From: UBA1546 sp049302185
GTDB lineage: Bacteria > Nitrospirota > Thermodesulfovibrionia > Thermodesulfovibrionales > UBA1546
DNA: 13,183 nt
Reading direction: 5' to 3'
NCBI GenBank assembly: GCA_049302185.1
Contig: JBAQLV010000015.1
Coordinates: 1-13,183 of the forward strand
The notes beneath the pieces were generated by a model that was not told the origin of the DNA, did no database searches, and worked only from the letters and a program-made list of their open reading frames with translations. The position numbers and the translations under genes were made by a program. The stretch's first letter is position 1. Each line of letters starts with the position of its first letter. Positions 1 to 6,374 of the stretch are shown here, piece after piece.

Positions 1-117
1 CCTTTAGTGTTTATCGTACCAAAAGAGTTACCTAATTAGTGAGCATTAACAACTGTCCCCGTATCCATGATATTTTTTTCTGGATGTTTTTCCAGTTAAT
101 TTGGTAGTCTCTTCCAT

Positions 118-1389
118 ATGAGCAAACAGCCTGCCGCTTCCCGCAACCCTTGGGTGTTCATTCCCACGCTCTACTTCGCCGAAGGCCTTCCGTACATAAT
201 CATCAACATCGTTTCGGTTATCCTATATAAAAAAATGGGTATCGACAATGCCCGCATCGCATTCTGGACGAGCTGGCTCTACCTGCCTTGGGTCGTCAAG
301 ATGTTCTGGGGGCCGCTCGTGGACATCTACTCAACGAAGAGAAGGTGGATTATCTCCACGCAGTTCGCCATGGCACTCTGTCTGTTCTCTGCGGCGTACG
401 TACTGAACACAGAGGGATATTTTTTCCTTTCTCTCTCAGCCTTAGTAGTGGGTGCATTCGTTTCCGCTACGCATGACATCGCCACCGATGGGTTTTACAT
501 GATAGCGCTCAACAAGGATGACCAGGCGCTGTTCGTGGGTATCCGGGCCACGTTCTACCGGCTTGCGATGATCTTCGGCTCAGGCCTGCTCGTGTACACG
601 GCGGGCAGGATTGAGACTCTCACGGGCAGCATTCCATTGAGCTGGACAGCTGTCATCGGTGCGACAGGTTTTGTGTTCGTTCTTGTGCCGCTGTATCACA
701 TGTTCGTGCTTCCCTTTTCCGCGAACGACAGTAAACGTTCACCACGTGACACTGCGAGTGATGTTTCTTTTCTCGAAATATTTCGTTCTTATTTCAAACA
801 GGAAAAGATCGGTGCGATCATTGCCTTTATTCTGCTTTACCGTTTCGCCGAAGCCATGCTTCTGAAGCTGGCCCCGCCTTTTTTACTGGACCCCAAAGGC
901 GCGGGCGGGCTTGGACTTTCCACCTCACAGGTCGGGCTCGCGTACGGCACGGGGGGCATGATCTGTCTCGTTGCGGGAGGAATCCTCGGCGGATGGCTCA
1001 TATCCCGGTTCGGGCTTAAGAAGTGTATTTGGCCCATGGCGATTACGCTCCACTTCCCTGATCTGTTCTATGTATATATGGCCTATGTGCAGCCTGAAAT
1101 CGGGCTTACCTATGTCCTCGTTGCCTTGGAACAGTTCGGATACGGCTTGGGATTCACGGCATTCATGGTGTATCTCATGCACATTGCGCAAGGCAGGTAC
1201 AAAACATCCCACTTCGCTATTTCCACAGGCATCATGGCCCTTGGCATGATGCTGCCGGGATTCATCAGCGGGTATCTCCAAGAGGCAGTCGGATACCGGA
1301 TGTTCTTTGTCATTGTCTGCGTCCTCGCAATCCCCGGCATCCTGACCATTCTATTCATTCCCAAAGACGAAAAACAAGAGTACGAGTGA
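118..1389 (+). CDS. AmpG-like MFS transporter (PAT family)
   Basis: A 423-residue, very hydrophobic protein expected to have about 12 membrane helices. It resembles the AmpG/PAT branch of the major facilitator superfamily, whose characterised member imports anhydromuropeptides across the inner membrane during peptidoglycan recycling. Supporting motifs are YFAEGLPY (19-26) in helix 1, WTSWLYLPWVVKMFWGPLVD (50-69) across helix 2 and the following loop, and SATHDIATDGFY (116-127) in helix 4. As I recall them, these motifs match Bacteroidota AmpG-like carriers best. The start is the ATG at 118; no convincing Shine-Dalgarno precedes it, so it is only moderately certain. The gene reads GC-richer than the minus-strand cluster it faces, and its stop lies 15 nt from the metK stop, which fits acquisition by transfer. 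The substrate is not shown by the sequence; general sugar or peptide import is possible. Confidence 0.85.
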   Translation: MSKQPAASRNPWVFIPTLYFAEGLPYIIINIVSVILYKKMGIDNARIAFWTSWLYLPWVVKMFWGPLVDIYSTKRRWIISTQFAMALCLFSAAYVLNTEGYFFLSLSALVVGAFVSATHDIATDGFYMIALNKDDQALFVGIRATFYRLAMIFGSGLLVYTAGRIETLTGSIPLSWTAVIGATGFVFVLVPLYHMFVLPFSANDSKRSPRDTASDVSFLEIFRSYFKQEKIGAIIAFILLYRFAEAMLLKLAPPFLLDPKGAGGLGLSTSQVGLAYGTGGMICLVAGGILGGWLISRFGLKKCIWPMAITLHFPDLFYVYMAYVQPEIGLTYVLVALEQFGYGLGFTAFMVYLMHIAQGRYKTSHFAISTGIMALGMMLPGFISGYLQEAVGYRMFFVIVCVLAIPGILTILFIPKDEKQEYE

Positions 1390-1404
1390 CACAAAAAAAT
1401 TAAT

Positions 1405-2607
1405 TCAGCAAACCGGATATTTCCCTCTGCTCAGTTCCATGCAGAACTTATTTATAGCTGAAAATTCTTTCTCAAATATCTGCTCTGCTGTCTTTGCTAT
1501 CTCGCCAATCCTTCTTCCCTTCTCAAGCAGAACCTGCGCAGTAGCAACCTGCGGTTCATCTATCGGAGTGCCTATCCTGCTGAGGAGAAGGACATAGACT
1601 TCTTTGATTCCTTCTACCTTTTCGTAAATCTCCTTTGCAATCTTATGCGCAAGAACATTGTAAATCTTTCCGACATGGCTTACAGGATTCTTTCCTGCCG
1701 CTGCCTCTGTGCCTAACGGCCTGTTAAGAGATATCAGCCCGTTTACTCTATTGCCTCTGCCAACCTGTCCTGAATCTGCATCCTCTGCCGATGTTCCAAG
1801 AAGGCTTAAATAAACCCCTCCGAGCCCCCTGCCCTTTTCATCGAGGGTATTGAAATGCACATTTCTTTTTTTGAATCCCTCAAACCGTTCAAGAAAACTC
1901 TCCATCACATAATGTATGGCTTGTTTCCTCTCAAAATAGTCGTTCTCCGATTTTATGTAATCTGCAAGCAAAGGCATGGCAACAGTTAAATCCAGAACAT
2001 TTTCCCTTCTCAGCCCCATTACCTTTATATCCTCGCCTGTCTCCGGATATTTTTGTTTGAATTTTTTTGAATTGAGAAACTGTTCAAGCTCAAGGACAGT
2101 TTTTTCCGTAGGGCTTAAAGGATAATATCCGACAGCAGCGGATGTATCATTTGCGGGCCGTACTTTTCCTTTTCTTGAAAAAATGTCCGTAAGTTCTTCT
2201 GAGCCGGGCGCAAGCACAATGCGGTATTTTAAATGCCTCTCAGGGTCAACAAATCTCAAATTTCCCTTTAACCATTTTTTCGCAGCGCTAACTGCAATAT
2301 CAGCCACAGGTATTTCTTTATTGCCTGCCCTGAAAGTCGCCCTGTCACCTATCGTAAGCTCCATCGGCTTAATAACCCTGCCGCCTCCAAAATATTTTTT
2401 AACCCTGCCCGCGGCAAGCAGACCTTTATCTATGTTGTGGTGAAGAATTGTGCCGAACTGTTTGATATATTCTTTTGACAATGCCACTGAGATTGCATCC
2501 ATCATCGAATCGCACATGTAATCAGGATGCCCGATGCCCTTCCGCTCAACAATCTCAACCTGATGCTCTGTAATTGACTTGCCCTTATATGTTTCGATTA
2601 CGATCAT
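1405..2607 (-). CDS. metK: S-adenosylmethionine synthetase, archaeal type
   Basis: Makes S-adenosylmethionine from methionine and ATP in the cytoplasm. The 400-residue product matches the archaeal-type methionine adenosyltransferase family (AdoMet_Synthase, PF01941), not ordinary bacterial MetK. It shows the N-terminal block VERKGIGHPDYMCDSMMDAI, HHNIDKGLLAAG shortly after it, and the GQVGRGNRVNGLISLNRP block in the C-terminal half. The length equals the archaeal family norm of about 400. I chose the ATG at 2607 because AGGTG stands 5 nt upstream; a GTG 18 nt further upstream would add six residues and overlap pgi. The pgi stop is only 2 nt before this ATG, and the ribosome site lies inside pgi, so translation is probably coupled. 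It is the last gene of the hemL-atpZ-atpI-pgi-metK block. Confidence 0.93.
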   Translation of the reverse strand: MIVIETYKGKSITEHQVEIVERKGIGHPDYMCDSMMDAISVALSKEYIKQFGTILHHNIDKGLLAAGRVKKYFGGGRVIKPMELTIGDRATFRAGNKEIPVADIAVSAAKKWLKGNLRFVDPERHLKYRIVLAPGSEELTDIFSRKGKVRPANDTSAAVGYYPLSPTEKTVLELEQFLNSKKFKQKYPETGEDIKVMGLRRENVLDLTVAMPLLADYIKSENDYFERKQAIHYVMESFLERFEGFKKRNVHFNTLDEKGRGLGGVYLSLLGTSAEDADSGQVGRGNRVNGLISLNRPLGTEAAAGKNPVSHVGKIYNVLAHKIAKEIYEKVEGIKEVYVLLLSRIGTPIDEPQVATAQVLLEKGRRIGEIAKTAEQIFEKEFSAINKFCMELSRGKYPVC

Positions 2608-2609
2608 CT

Positions 2610-3947
2610 TTACACCTTCCAGCACATCTTCTTCGCCCTTGCCTTCTCCACATCTTCCCTCTTTGTCTCATATCCTTTTTTCCCCATCATGCCGTAAGTG
2701 AAGTTCTTGCCCTCCTCAACACCGGGCTGGTTAAACGGATTCACGCCGTATAAAAAACCTGTGAACGCTGTCGCCATCTCAAAGAAATGGAATAACTGTC
2801 CCATGTGGTAAGCATCTATTTTTGGAATATTTATTGTCATATTCGGCCTTTTAATCTTTGACAGGGCAAGCTCTGTTGATTCCTGCTCTGCCTTAATAAG
2901 CTCTGAGAGCGTGTGCCCTCCGAGATAGCTCGTTCCTTCCACATCCTGAAAGACTTTCGGGATTTCAATATCAACCCCATAATCATCAATTTTTATGAAT
3001 ATGACAACCTTATCCTCCGGCCCTTCCATCCACAGCTGAAGCTGGGAATGCTGATCTGTTGTGCCGAGTGACGGATATGGCGTAAGCCCTGATCCCGATT
3101 TTCCGAGGCTTTCTGCCCATAACTGGCAGAACCATTCTGCTGTTGGTTTCAATCCGTCTGCATAAGGAATCAAAACATTTATGTTTCTCTTTTCTTCTCT
3201 TTCCATGAGATAAAGAAGAGTCCCGAAAAGATATGCGGGGTTTTTCCATATTTCTACATCCGAACATTTACTGTGAATATCCCGTGCGCCTTTAAGCATT
3301 TCACCTGAATCAATGCCTATAACCTCAGCGAGAAGCAACCCAACAGGGCTAAGGACAGAATATCTTCCTACAACACCCTGCGGAATTGAGAGCGTCTTAA
3401 ATCCTTTTTCATCTGCAATCTTTCTCAGGCTGCCTTTTTCAGGGTCGGTTGTCGCAATAAAATTCTTTGAAGAATCAGAAACAGCGCTGTTCATCTTATC
3501 CCAGAGTATCATGAAGGAAGCTATTGTCTCGGCAGTGCTTCCTGACTTTGTGATGACATTAACTGCTGTTTTTTTAAGGCCTGCCAGAGATAAAATCCTC
3601 TGAAGTGTCCTTGGATCAACATTATCATAAACAAACACCCTTGGCTTTTTGTCAAGGTTGTGGAAAGGGCTCAGCGCCTCCAGTATCGCCCTTGGGCCAA
3701 GCGCAGAGCCGCCGATACCGAGTATTAAGAAGTTCTCATTTTTTCCCCTGACATCTGATGCAATTTTTTTAATTTCTGCCGTGTCCTGCTCAAGAAGGTC
3801 TATAAATGCGAGTTCAGGTCTTTCTTTTGCCTTTATCCTTTTATCAATCTCATGCACGACTGCCTTTATGCCTTCTATCTGTCTTTCAGAGATGCCCTTC
3901 TCGCCTATCACCTCTCCCATCATATTTGAAAAATTAAGCTCAAGCAT
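2610..3947 (-). CDS. pgi: Glucose-6-phosphate isomerase
   Basis: Interconverts glucose 6-phosphate and fructose 6-phosphate in glycolysis and gluconeogenesis, in the cytoplasm. The product is 445 residues, the short bacterial form (about 445-450) also seen in Bacillus-type enzymes. Visible motifs are the phosphosugar-binding SIS segments GIGGSALGPRA (77-87) and TKSGSTAET (133-141), the signature LWAESLGKSGSG (276-287) with the probable catalytic Glu279, His300 in TTDQHSQLQLWMEGP, and NPFNQPGVEEGK (403-414) with the likely ring-opening lysine at 414. A strong GAGGAG ribosome site precedes the ATG. The atpI stop lies 17 nt upstream and metK starts 2 nt downstream, so the three genes should be co-transcribed. 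Nothing is missing from the active site. Confidence 0.96.
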   Translation of the reverse strand: MLELNFSNMMGEVIGEKGISERQIEGIKAVVHEIDKRIKAKERPELAFIDLLEQDTAEIKKIASDVRGKNENFLILGIGGSALGPRAILEALSPFHNLDKKPRVFVYDNVDPRTLQRILSLAGLKKTAVNVITKSGSTAETIASFMILWDKMNSAVSDSSKNFIATTDPEKGSLRKIADEKGFKTLSIPQGVVGRYSVLSPVGLLLAEVIGIDSGEMLKGARDIHSKCSDVEIWKNPAYLFGTLLYLMEREEKRNINVLIPYADGLKPTAEWFCQLWAESLGKSGSGLTPYPSLGTTDQHSQLQLWMEGPEDKVVIFIKIDDYGVDIEIPKVFQDVEGTSYLGGHTLSELIKAEQESTELALSKIKRPNMTINIPKIDAYHMGQLFHFFEMATAFTGFLYGVNPFNQPGVEEGKNFTYGMMGKKGYETKREDVEKARAKKMCWKV

Positions 3948-3964
3948 AATATTTCTCCTCGGAT

Positions 3965-4327
3965 TCAGGCCTCTTTTGCTGCCTTGAATCCCTCTTTGAG
4001 AAGCACAATTAAAACTGTTGTAATCCCCACAAAAATCCCAGCTATATTTATGACCTTAAGCCACATGAGTATAATCAGAATTACAAAAAGAATAAAAAAC
4101 CTTATAAGGCTGAAGAAGACAAGCTTTCCGCTTACCTGCTGTCCTGTGCCGACCAGTCCTCCGATACCCCATGCAAGCCCCTTGAGATTAGCAAGAGCGA
4201 GTATCCCGCCAATCAGGATGCTCAGAGGAAGCCTCTTCCACTCAATTACAGCCGAGACTATCGCAAAAGGTATCAGTACAAAAACAGACTGCCTATATAC
4301 CCTTTTTATTATTTCCGTCATCTCCAT
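3965..4327 (-). CDS. atpI: ATP synthase subunit I (AtpI family)
   Basis: A 120-residue inner-membrane protein with about four hydrophobic segments (roughly residues 13-28, 34-60, 68-88 and 91-111). This fits the ATP synthase subunit I family (PF03899), whose members help assemble the c-ring or move Mg2+/Ca2+ near the F0 sector. There is no catalytic motif, so the family call rests on topology, size and the partner gene. It overlaps atpZ by 35 nt in another frame. GAGGAAG lies 7 nt upstream of the first ATG (4327); a second ATG two codons later is possible. The usual downstream atpB-atpE-atpF genes are absent; pgi follows instead. Confidence 0.75.
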   Translation of the reverse strand: MEMTEIIKRVYRQSVFVLIPFAIVSAVIEWKRLPLSILIGGILALANLKGLAWGIGGLVGTGQQVSGKLVFFSLIRFFILFVILIILMWLKVINIAGIFVGITTVLIVLLKEGFKAAKEA

Positions 4328-4532
4328 CGTATGTCTTCCTCGCCATTCTTATGAGTTCGCGAAAACCTGCAATTATCCCGAGTATCAAGAAGATTATAGT
4401 AAACCACGGAGAAGTATTGAAGAGCTTATCAAGTCCGTATCCAATAGCAAGCCCGACAAATGTTGCAAGTACAAGGTTAAGCCCTATTGTGCTTACCTCA
4501 AGAAGCTGCCTGAATAATGATTTATCTGCCAT
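4293..4532 (-). CDS. atpZ: AtpZ/AtpI family protein, ATP synthase accessory
   Basis: A 79-residue protein beginning MADKSLFRQLLEVSTIG, with two hydrophobic helices (about residues 13-31 and 40-58) and a charged C-terminal tail. This is the usual build of AtpZ (PF09527), the small partner of AtpI found beside F-type ATP synthase genes. The reading frame is open for 39 further codons upstream, but those codons translate repeat DNA, so I place the start at the ATG at 4532, which matches family length. No clear Shine-Dalgarno is visible; the leader is an AACTTT heptad array. The gene overlaps atpI, indicating translational coupling. It probably acts with AtpI in F0 assembly or divalent-cation supply. 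Confidence 0.78.
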   Translation of the reverse strand: MADKSLFRQLLEVSTIGLNLVLATFVGLAIGYGLDKLFNTSPWFTIIFLILGIIAGFRELIRMARKTYDGDDGNNKKGI

Positions 4533-4590
4533 AAAGTGTAAAGTTAAAAGTTTTCCCTCTTTCGTATTTATGTTGAAAAATCCAAACTGG

Positions 4591-4631
4591 ATACTCCGGT
4601 CAATCCCCCGGTCAAGCCGGAGGAGGAGTAT
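4591..4631 (-). repeat. Palindromic repeat, degenerate copy
   Basis: ATACTCC (4591-4597) pairs perfectly with GGAGTAT (4625-4631), with further CCGG-type pairing inside. Read on the minus strand it follows the pattern GTCAT...CGGCTTGACCGGG...TCCAG, the same pattern as the neighbouring copy at 4645-4673, so the two lie head to head. It also encodes most of the extra N-terminal codons that a longer atpZ reading frame would need. Confidence 0.6.
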
Positions 4632-4644
4632 GACAGAATAAGAA

Positions 4645-4673
4645 GTCATTCCCCGACTTGATCGGGGAATCCA
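4645..4673 (+). repeat. GTCATTCCCC-type palindromic repeat
   Basis: ATTCCCCGA (4648-4656) and TCGGGGAAT (4662-4670) form a perfect 9-bp stem with a 5-nt loop, framed by GTC and CCAG. Repeats of the type GTCATTCCC...GGGAATCCAG are, from general knowledge, widely scattered in bacterial genomes. The hairpin lies just downstream of hemL and could also affect mRNA end formation or stability, but no U-run follows it on the minus strand. Confidence 0.75.
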
Positions 4674-4718
4674 GAAGGTTTGTCATTTGTATAACTTTCA
4701 ACTTTTGCTTCTTAACTC

Positions 4719-6005
4719 TCAACTTTCTTTTAAAGACTCGTAAGCTGCTTTTACTGTTTTCTCTATATCCTTTTCCGTATGCGCAAGCGACATAAAACCT
4801 GCTTCAAACTGGGATGGCGCTATGTTAACTCCTCTTTTAAGCATCCCAAGAAAGAATCTTGCAAACTTTGCGGTATCAGAAGTCTTTGCAGTTGCATAAT
4901 CAAAGATTTCCTTGTCAGTGAAATATGTGCAGAACATAGAGCCTGCCCTGTAAAATCTGGTTTTTACGCCAGTCTTCCTCGCCGCATCAGCCAGCCCCTC
5001 TTCAAGCATTGCACAGAGTTTTTCGAGTTTTTTATATGTCCCTTTGCCTGACAAAATTTTGAGGGTTTCAATCCCTGCTGTCATAGCAAGCGGATTCCCT
5101 GAAAGTGTGCCTGCCTGATAAACAGGGCCCTCCGGCGACACCATTGACATAATCTCTTTTTTGCCTCCGTATGCGCCAACAGGAAGCCCGCCTCCTATCA
5201 CCTTGCCAAGACATGTCATATCAGGCTTTATCTTAAAATATTCCTGAGCGCCTCCGTACGCAACCCTGAAACCTGTCATAACCTCATCAAATATCAGGAC
5301 GATTCCGTATTTCTCTGTTGTCTCTCTCAGCGCCTCAAGGAATCCCGGACGCGGAAGAACGCATCCGATATTGCCCACAACAGGCTCAAGTATCACACAT
5401 GCTATTGATTTCCATTCCCTGTCAATCACCCTCCTCAATGCGTTTGGATCATTAAACGGAAGAGTTATAGTATTCTGAGCATAGGATTTCGGAACTCCGG
5501 GGCTGTCAGGGACTCCGAATGTCGTTGCGCCTGAACCCGCCTTAACAAGCAGGCCGTCTGCATGGCCGTGATAACATCCCTCAAATTTTATTATCTTATC
5601 CCTCTTTGTAAATCCCCTCGCAACCCTTATTGCGCTCATCGTTGCCTCTGTCCCTGAATTCACCATCCTTACCTTATCCATGGACGGATACGCCTTAATA
5701 ACAAGGTTTGCAAGTTCGATCTCAAGAGGGGTCGGAGCGCCGTAGCTTGTTCCTTTTTCTATTGCTGATTTCAGAGCCTTAACTACTTTTGGGTGTGCAT
5801 GCCCGAGTATGAGAGGCCCCCACGAAAGCACATAATCAATGTATGAATTGCCGTCAACATCGTATATCTTTGAGCCTTTTGCTCTTGCTATGAAGATGGG
5901 ATTTCCGCCCACAGCCTTAAACGCCCTTACAGGGCTGTTCACGCCGCCGGGAATCACAGCCTTTGCCTGATTAAAAAACTTCTGAGATTTTTGATAGGTT
6001 TTCAT
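4719..6005 (-). CDS. hemL: Glutamate-1-semialdehyde 2,1-aminomutase
   Basis: Converts glutamate 1-semialdehyde to 5-aminolevulinate, the second step of C5 tetrapyrrole (haem, sirohaem, cobalamin) synthesis; a cytoplasmic PLP enzyme. Counting from the ATG at 6005 gives 428 residues, the normal family length. Visible are the N-terminal signature VIPGGVNSPVRAF, the PLP-phosphate motif NSGTEA, YHGHADG, the FDEVMTGFR segment with the cofactor-binding Asp, and TCLGKVIGGGLP with the Schiff-base lysine (about residue 268). A GTG at 6032 would add nine residues not typical of the family. Neither start has a good Shine-Dalgarno. A TTGACA on the minus strand (6052-6047) could be the -35 of a promoter whose transcript begins close to 6005. 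The stop and last codons overlap a heptad repeat array, so the extreme C-terminus may be repeat-derived. Confidence 0.96.
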   Translation of the reverse strand: MKTYQKSQKFFNQAKAVIPGGVNSPVRAFKAVGGNPIFIARAKGSKIYDVDGNSYIDYVLSWGPLILGHAHPKVVKALKSAIEKGTSYGAPTPLEIELANLVIKAYPSMDKVRMVNSGTEATMSAIRVARGFTKRDKIIKFEGCYHGHADGLLVKAGSGATTFGVPDSPGVPKSYAQNTITLPFNDPNALRRVIDREWKSIACVILEPVVGNIGCVLPRPGFLEALRETTEKYGIVLIFDEVMTGFRVAYGGAQEYFKIKPDMTCLGKVIGGGLPVGAYGGKKEIMSMVSPEGPVYQAGTLSGNPLAMTAGIETLKILSGKGTYKKLEKLCAMLEEGLADAARKTGVKTRFYRAGSMFCTYFTDKEIFDYATAKTSDTAKFARFFLGMLKRGVNIAPSQFEAGFMSLAHTEKDIEKTVKAAYESLKES

Positions 6006-6085
6006 CTTCTGAAAGTGCTCAAAGTCTATCACGAAAATATTTTATATGTCAAACATCTTCTGAATTGTCACAGAGAGAAGATTAT

Positions 6086-6114
6086 TTGACTTTACGCATT
6101 TTTTTGGTTATTCT
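6086..6114 (+). promoter_or_regulatory. Possible promoter with leaderless geometry
   Basis: TTGACT (6086-6091), a 17-nt spacer and TATTCT (6109-6114) resemble a sigma-70 promoter. Transcription would begin near 6120-6121, at the ATG of the small membrane protein itself. No Shine-Dalgarno precedes that ATG, which fits a leaderless message. This is pattern matching only. Confidence 0.4.
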
Positions 6115-6119
6115 TCATC

Positions 6120-6374
6120 ATGGATTGGCTCATAAAATCTGCCATTGTTACAGGCCTTTTTTCCCTCACATTCATGCTTAACATGCCTTTTGGCTACCTG
6201 CGGGGAAAAGCAAAAAAGTTTTCATTCAAATGGTTTCTTTATATACACCTGCCGATACCGTTTGTCCTGCTTGCAAGAATACTATCCAATATTGATATGA
6301 CATATATCCCCTTGTTTGTGTTAGCCACAGTGATAGGCCAGGTCTGGGGCGGAAAGCTGGAGTTTAAATCTTGA
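6120..6374 (+). CDS. Small membrane protein of unknown function
   Basis: An 84-residue protein with about three hydrophobic segments (roughly 4-24, 39-58 and 61-78) separated by a basic loop, RGKAKKFSFK (29-38). I recognise no characterised family. It is divergent from hemL. Its stop codon overlaps the TTG start of the following dehydrogenase (TTGA), and the GGAG used by that gene lies in its own last codons, so the two are probably translated together. No Shine-Dalgarno precedes the ATG at 6120; downstream ATG codons at residues 19 and 22 are possible but would cut the first helix. A role with the dehydrogenases is suggested by position only. Confidence 0.7.
   Translation: MDWLIKSAIVTGLFSLTFMLNMPFGYLRGKAKKFSFKWFLYIHLPIPFVLLARILSNIDMTYIPLFVLATVIGQVWGGKLEFKS

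Larger units (their letters stand above)
4534..4725. repeat. Heptad-armed palindromic element between atpZ and hemL
   Basis: The left arm is three heptads of the form AAGTNNN (4534-4554). The right arm is five heptads with consensus NNAACTT/C (4691-4725), of which the middle one, TTGCTTC, is degenerate. The arms are complementary in type, so the element is a large imperfect inverted repeat. Its core holds two separate palindromes (4591-4631 and 4648-4670). The right arm runs into the last codons and stop of hemL, and the left arm ends beside the atpZ start. The same design recurs at 7679-7790. Confidence 0.7.

Noticed and set aside
60..97. A terminator in the first 117 bases (CTGGA...TCCAG).
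   Set aside because: The stem is only 5 bp and AT-rich with no proper T-run after it, and no upstream gene is visible.
925..1281. A 118-codon open frame on the minus strand inside the transporter gene.
   Set aside because: It lies wholly within a well-supported membrane protein gene, has no recognisable domain, and is expected by chance in GC-richer DNA.
4533..4649. A longer atpZ reading frame adding 39 N-terminal residues.
   Set aside because: The added codons are translated from palindromic and heptad repeat DNA. The ATG at 4532 gives the normal family length and start.
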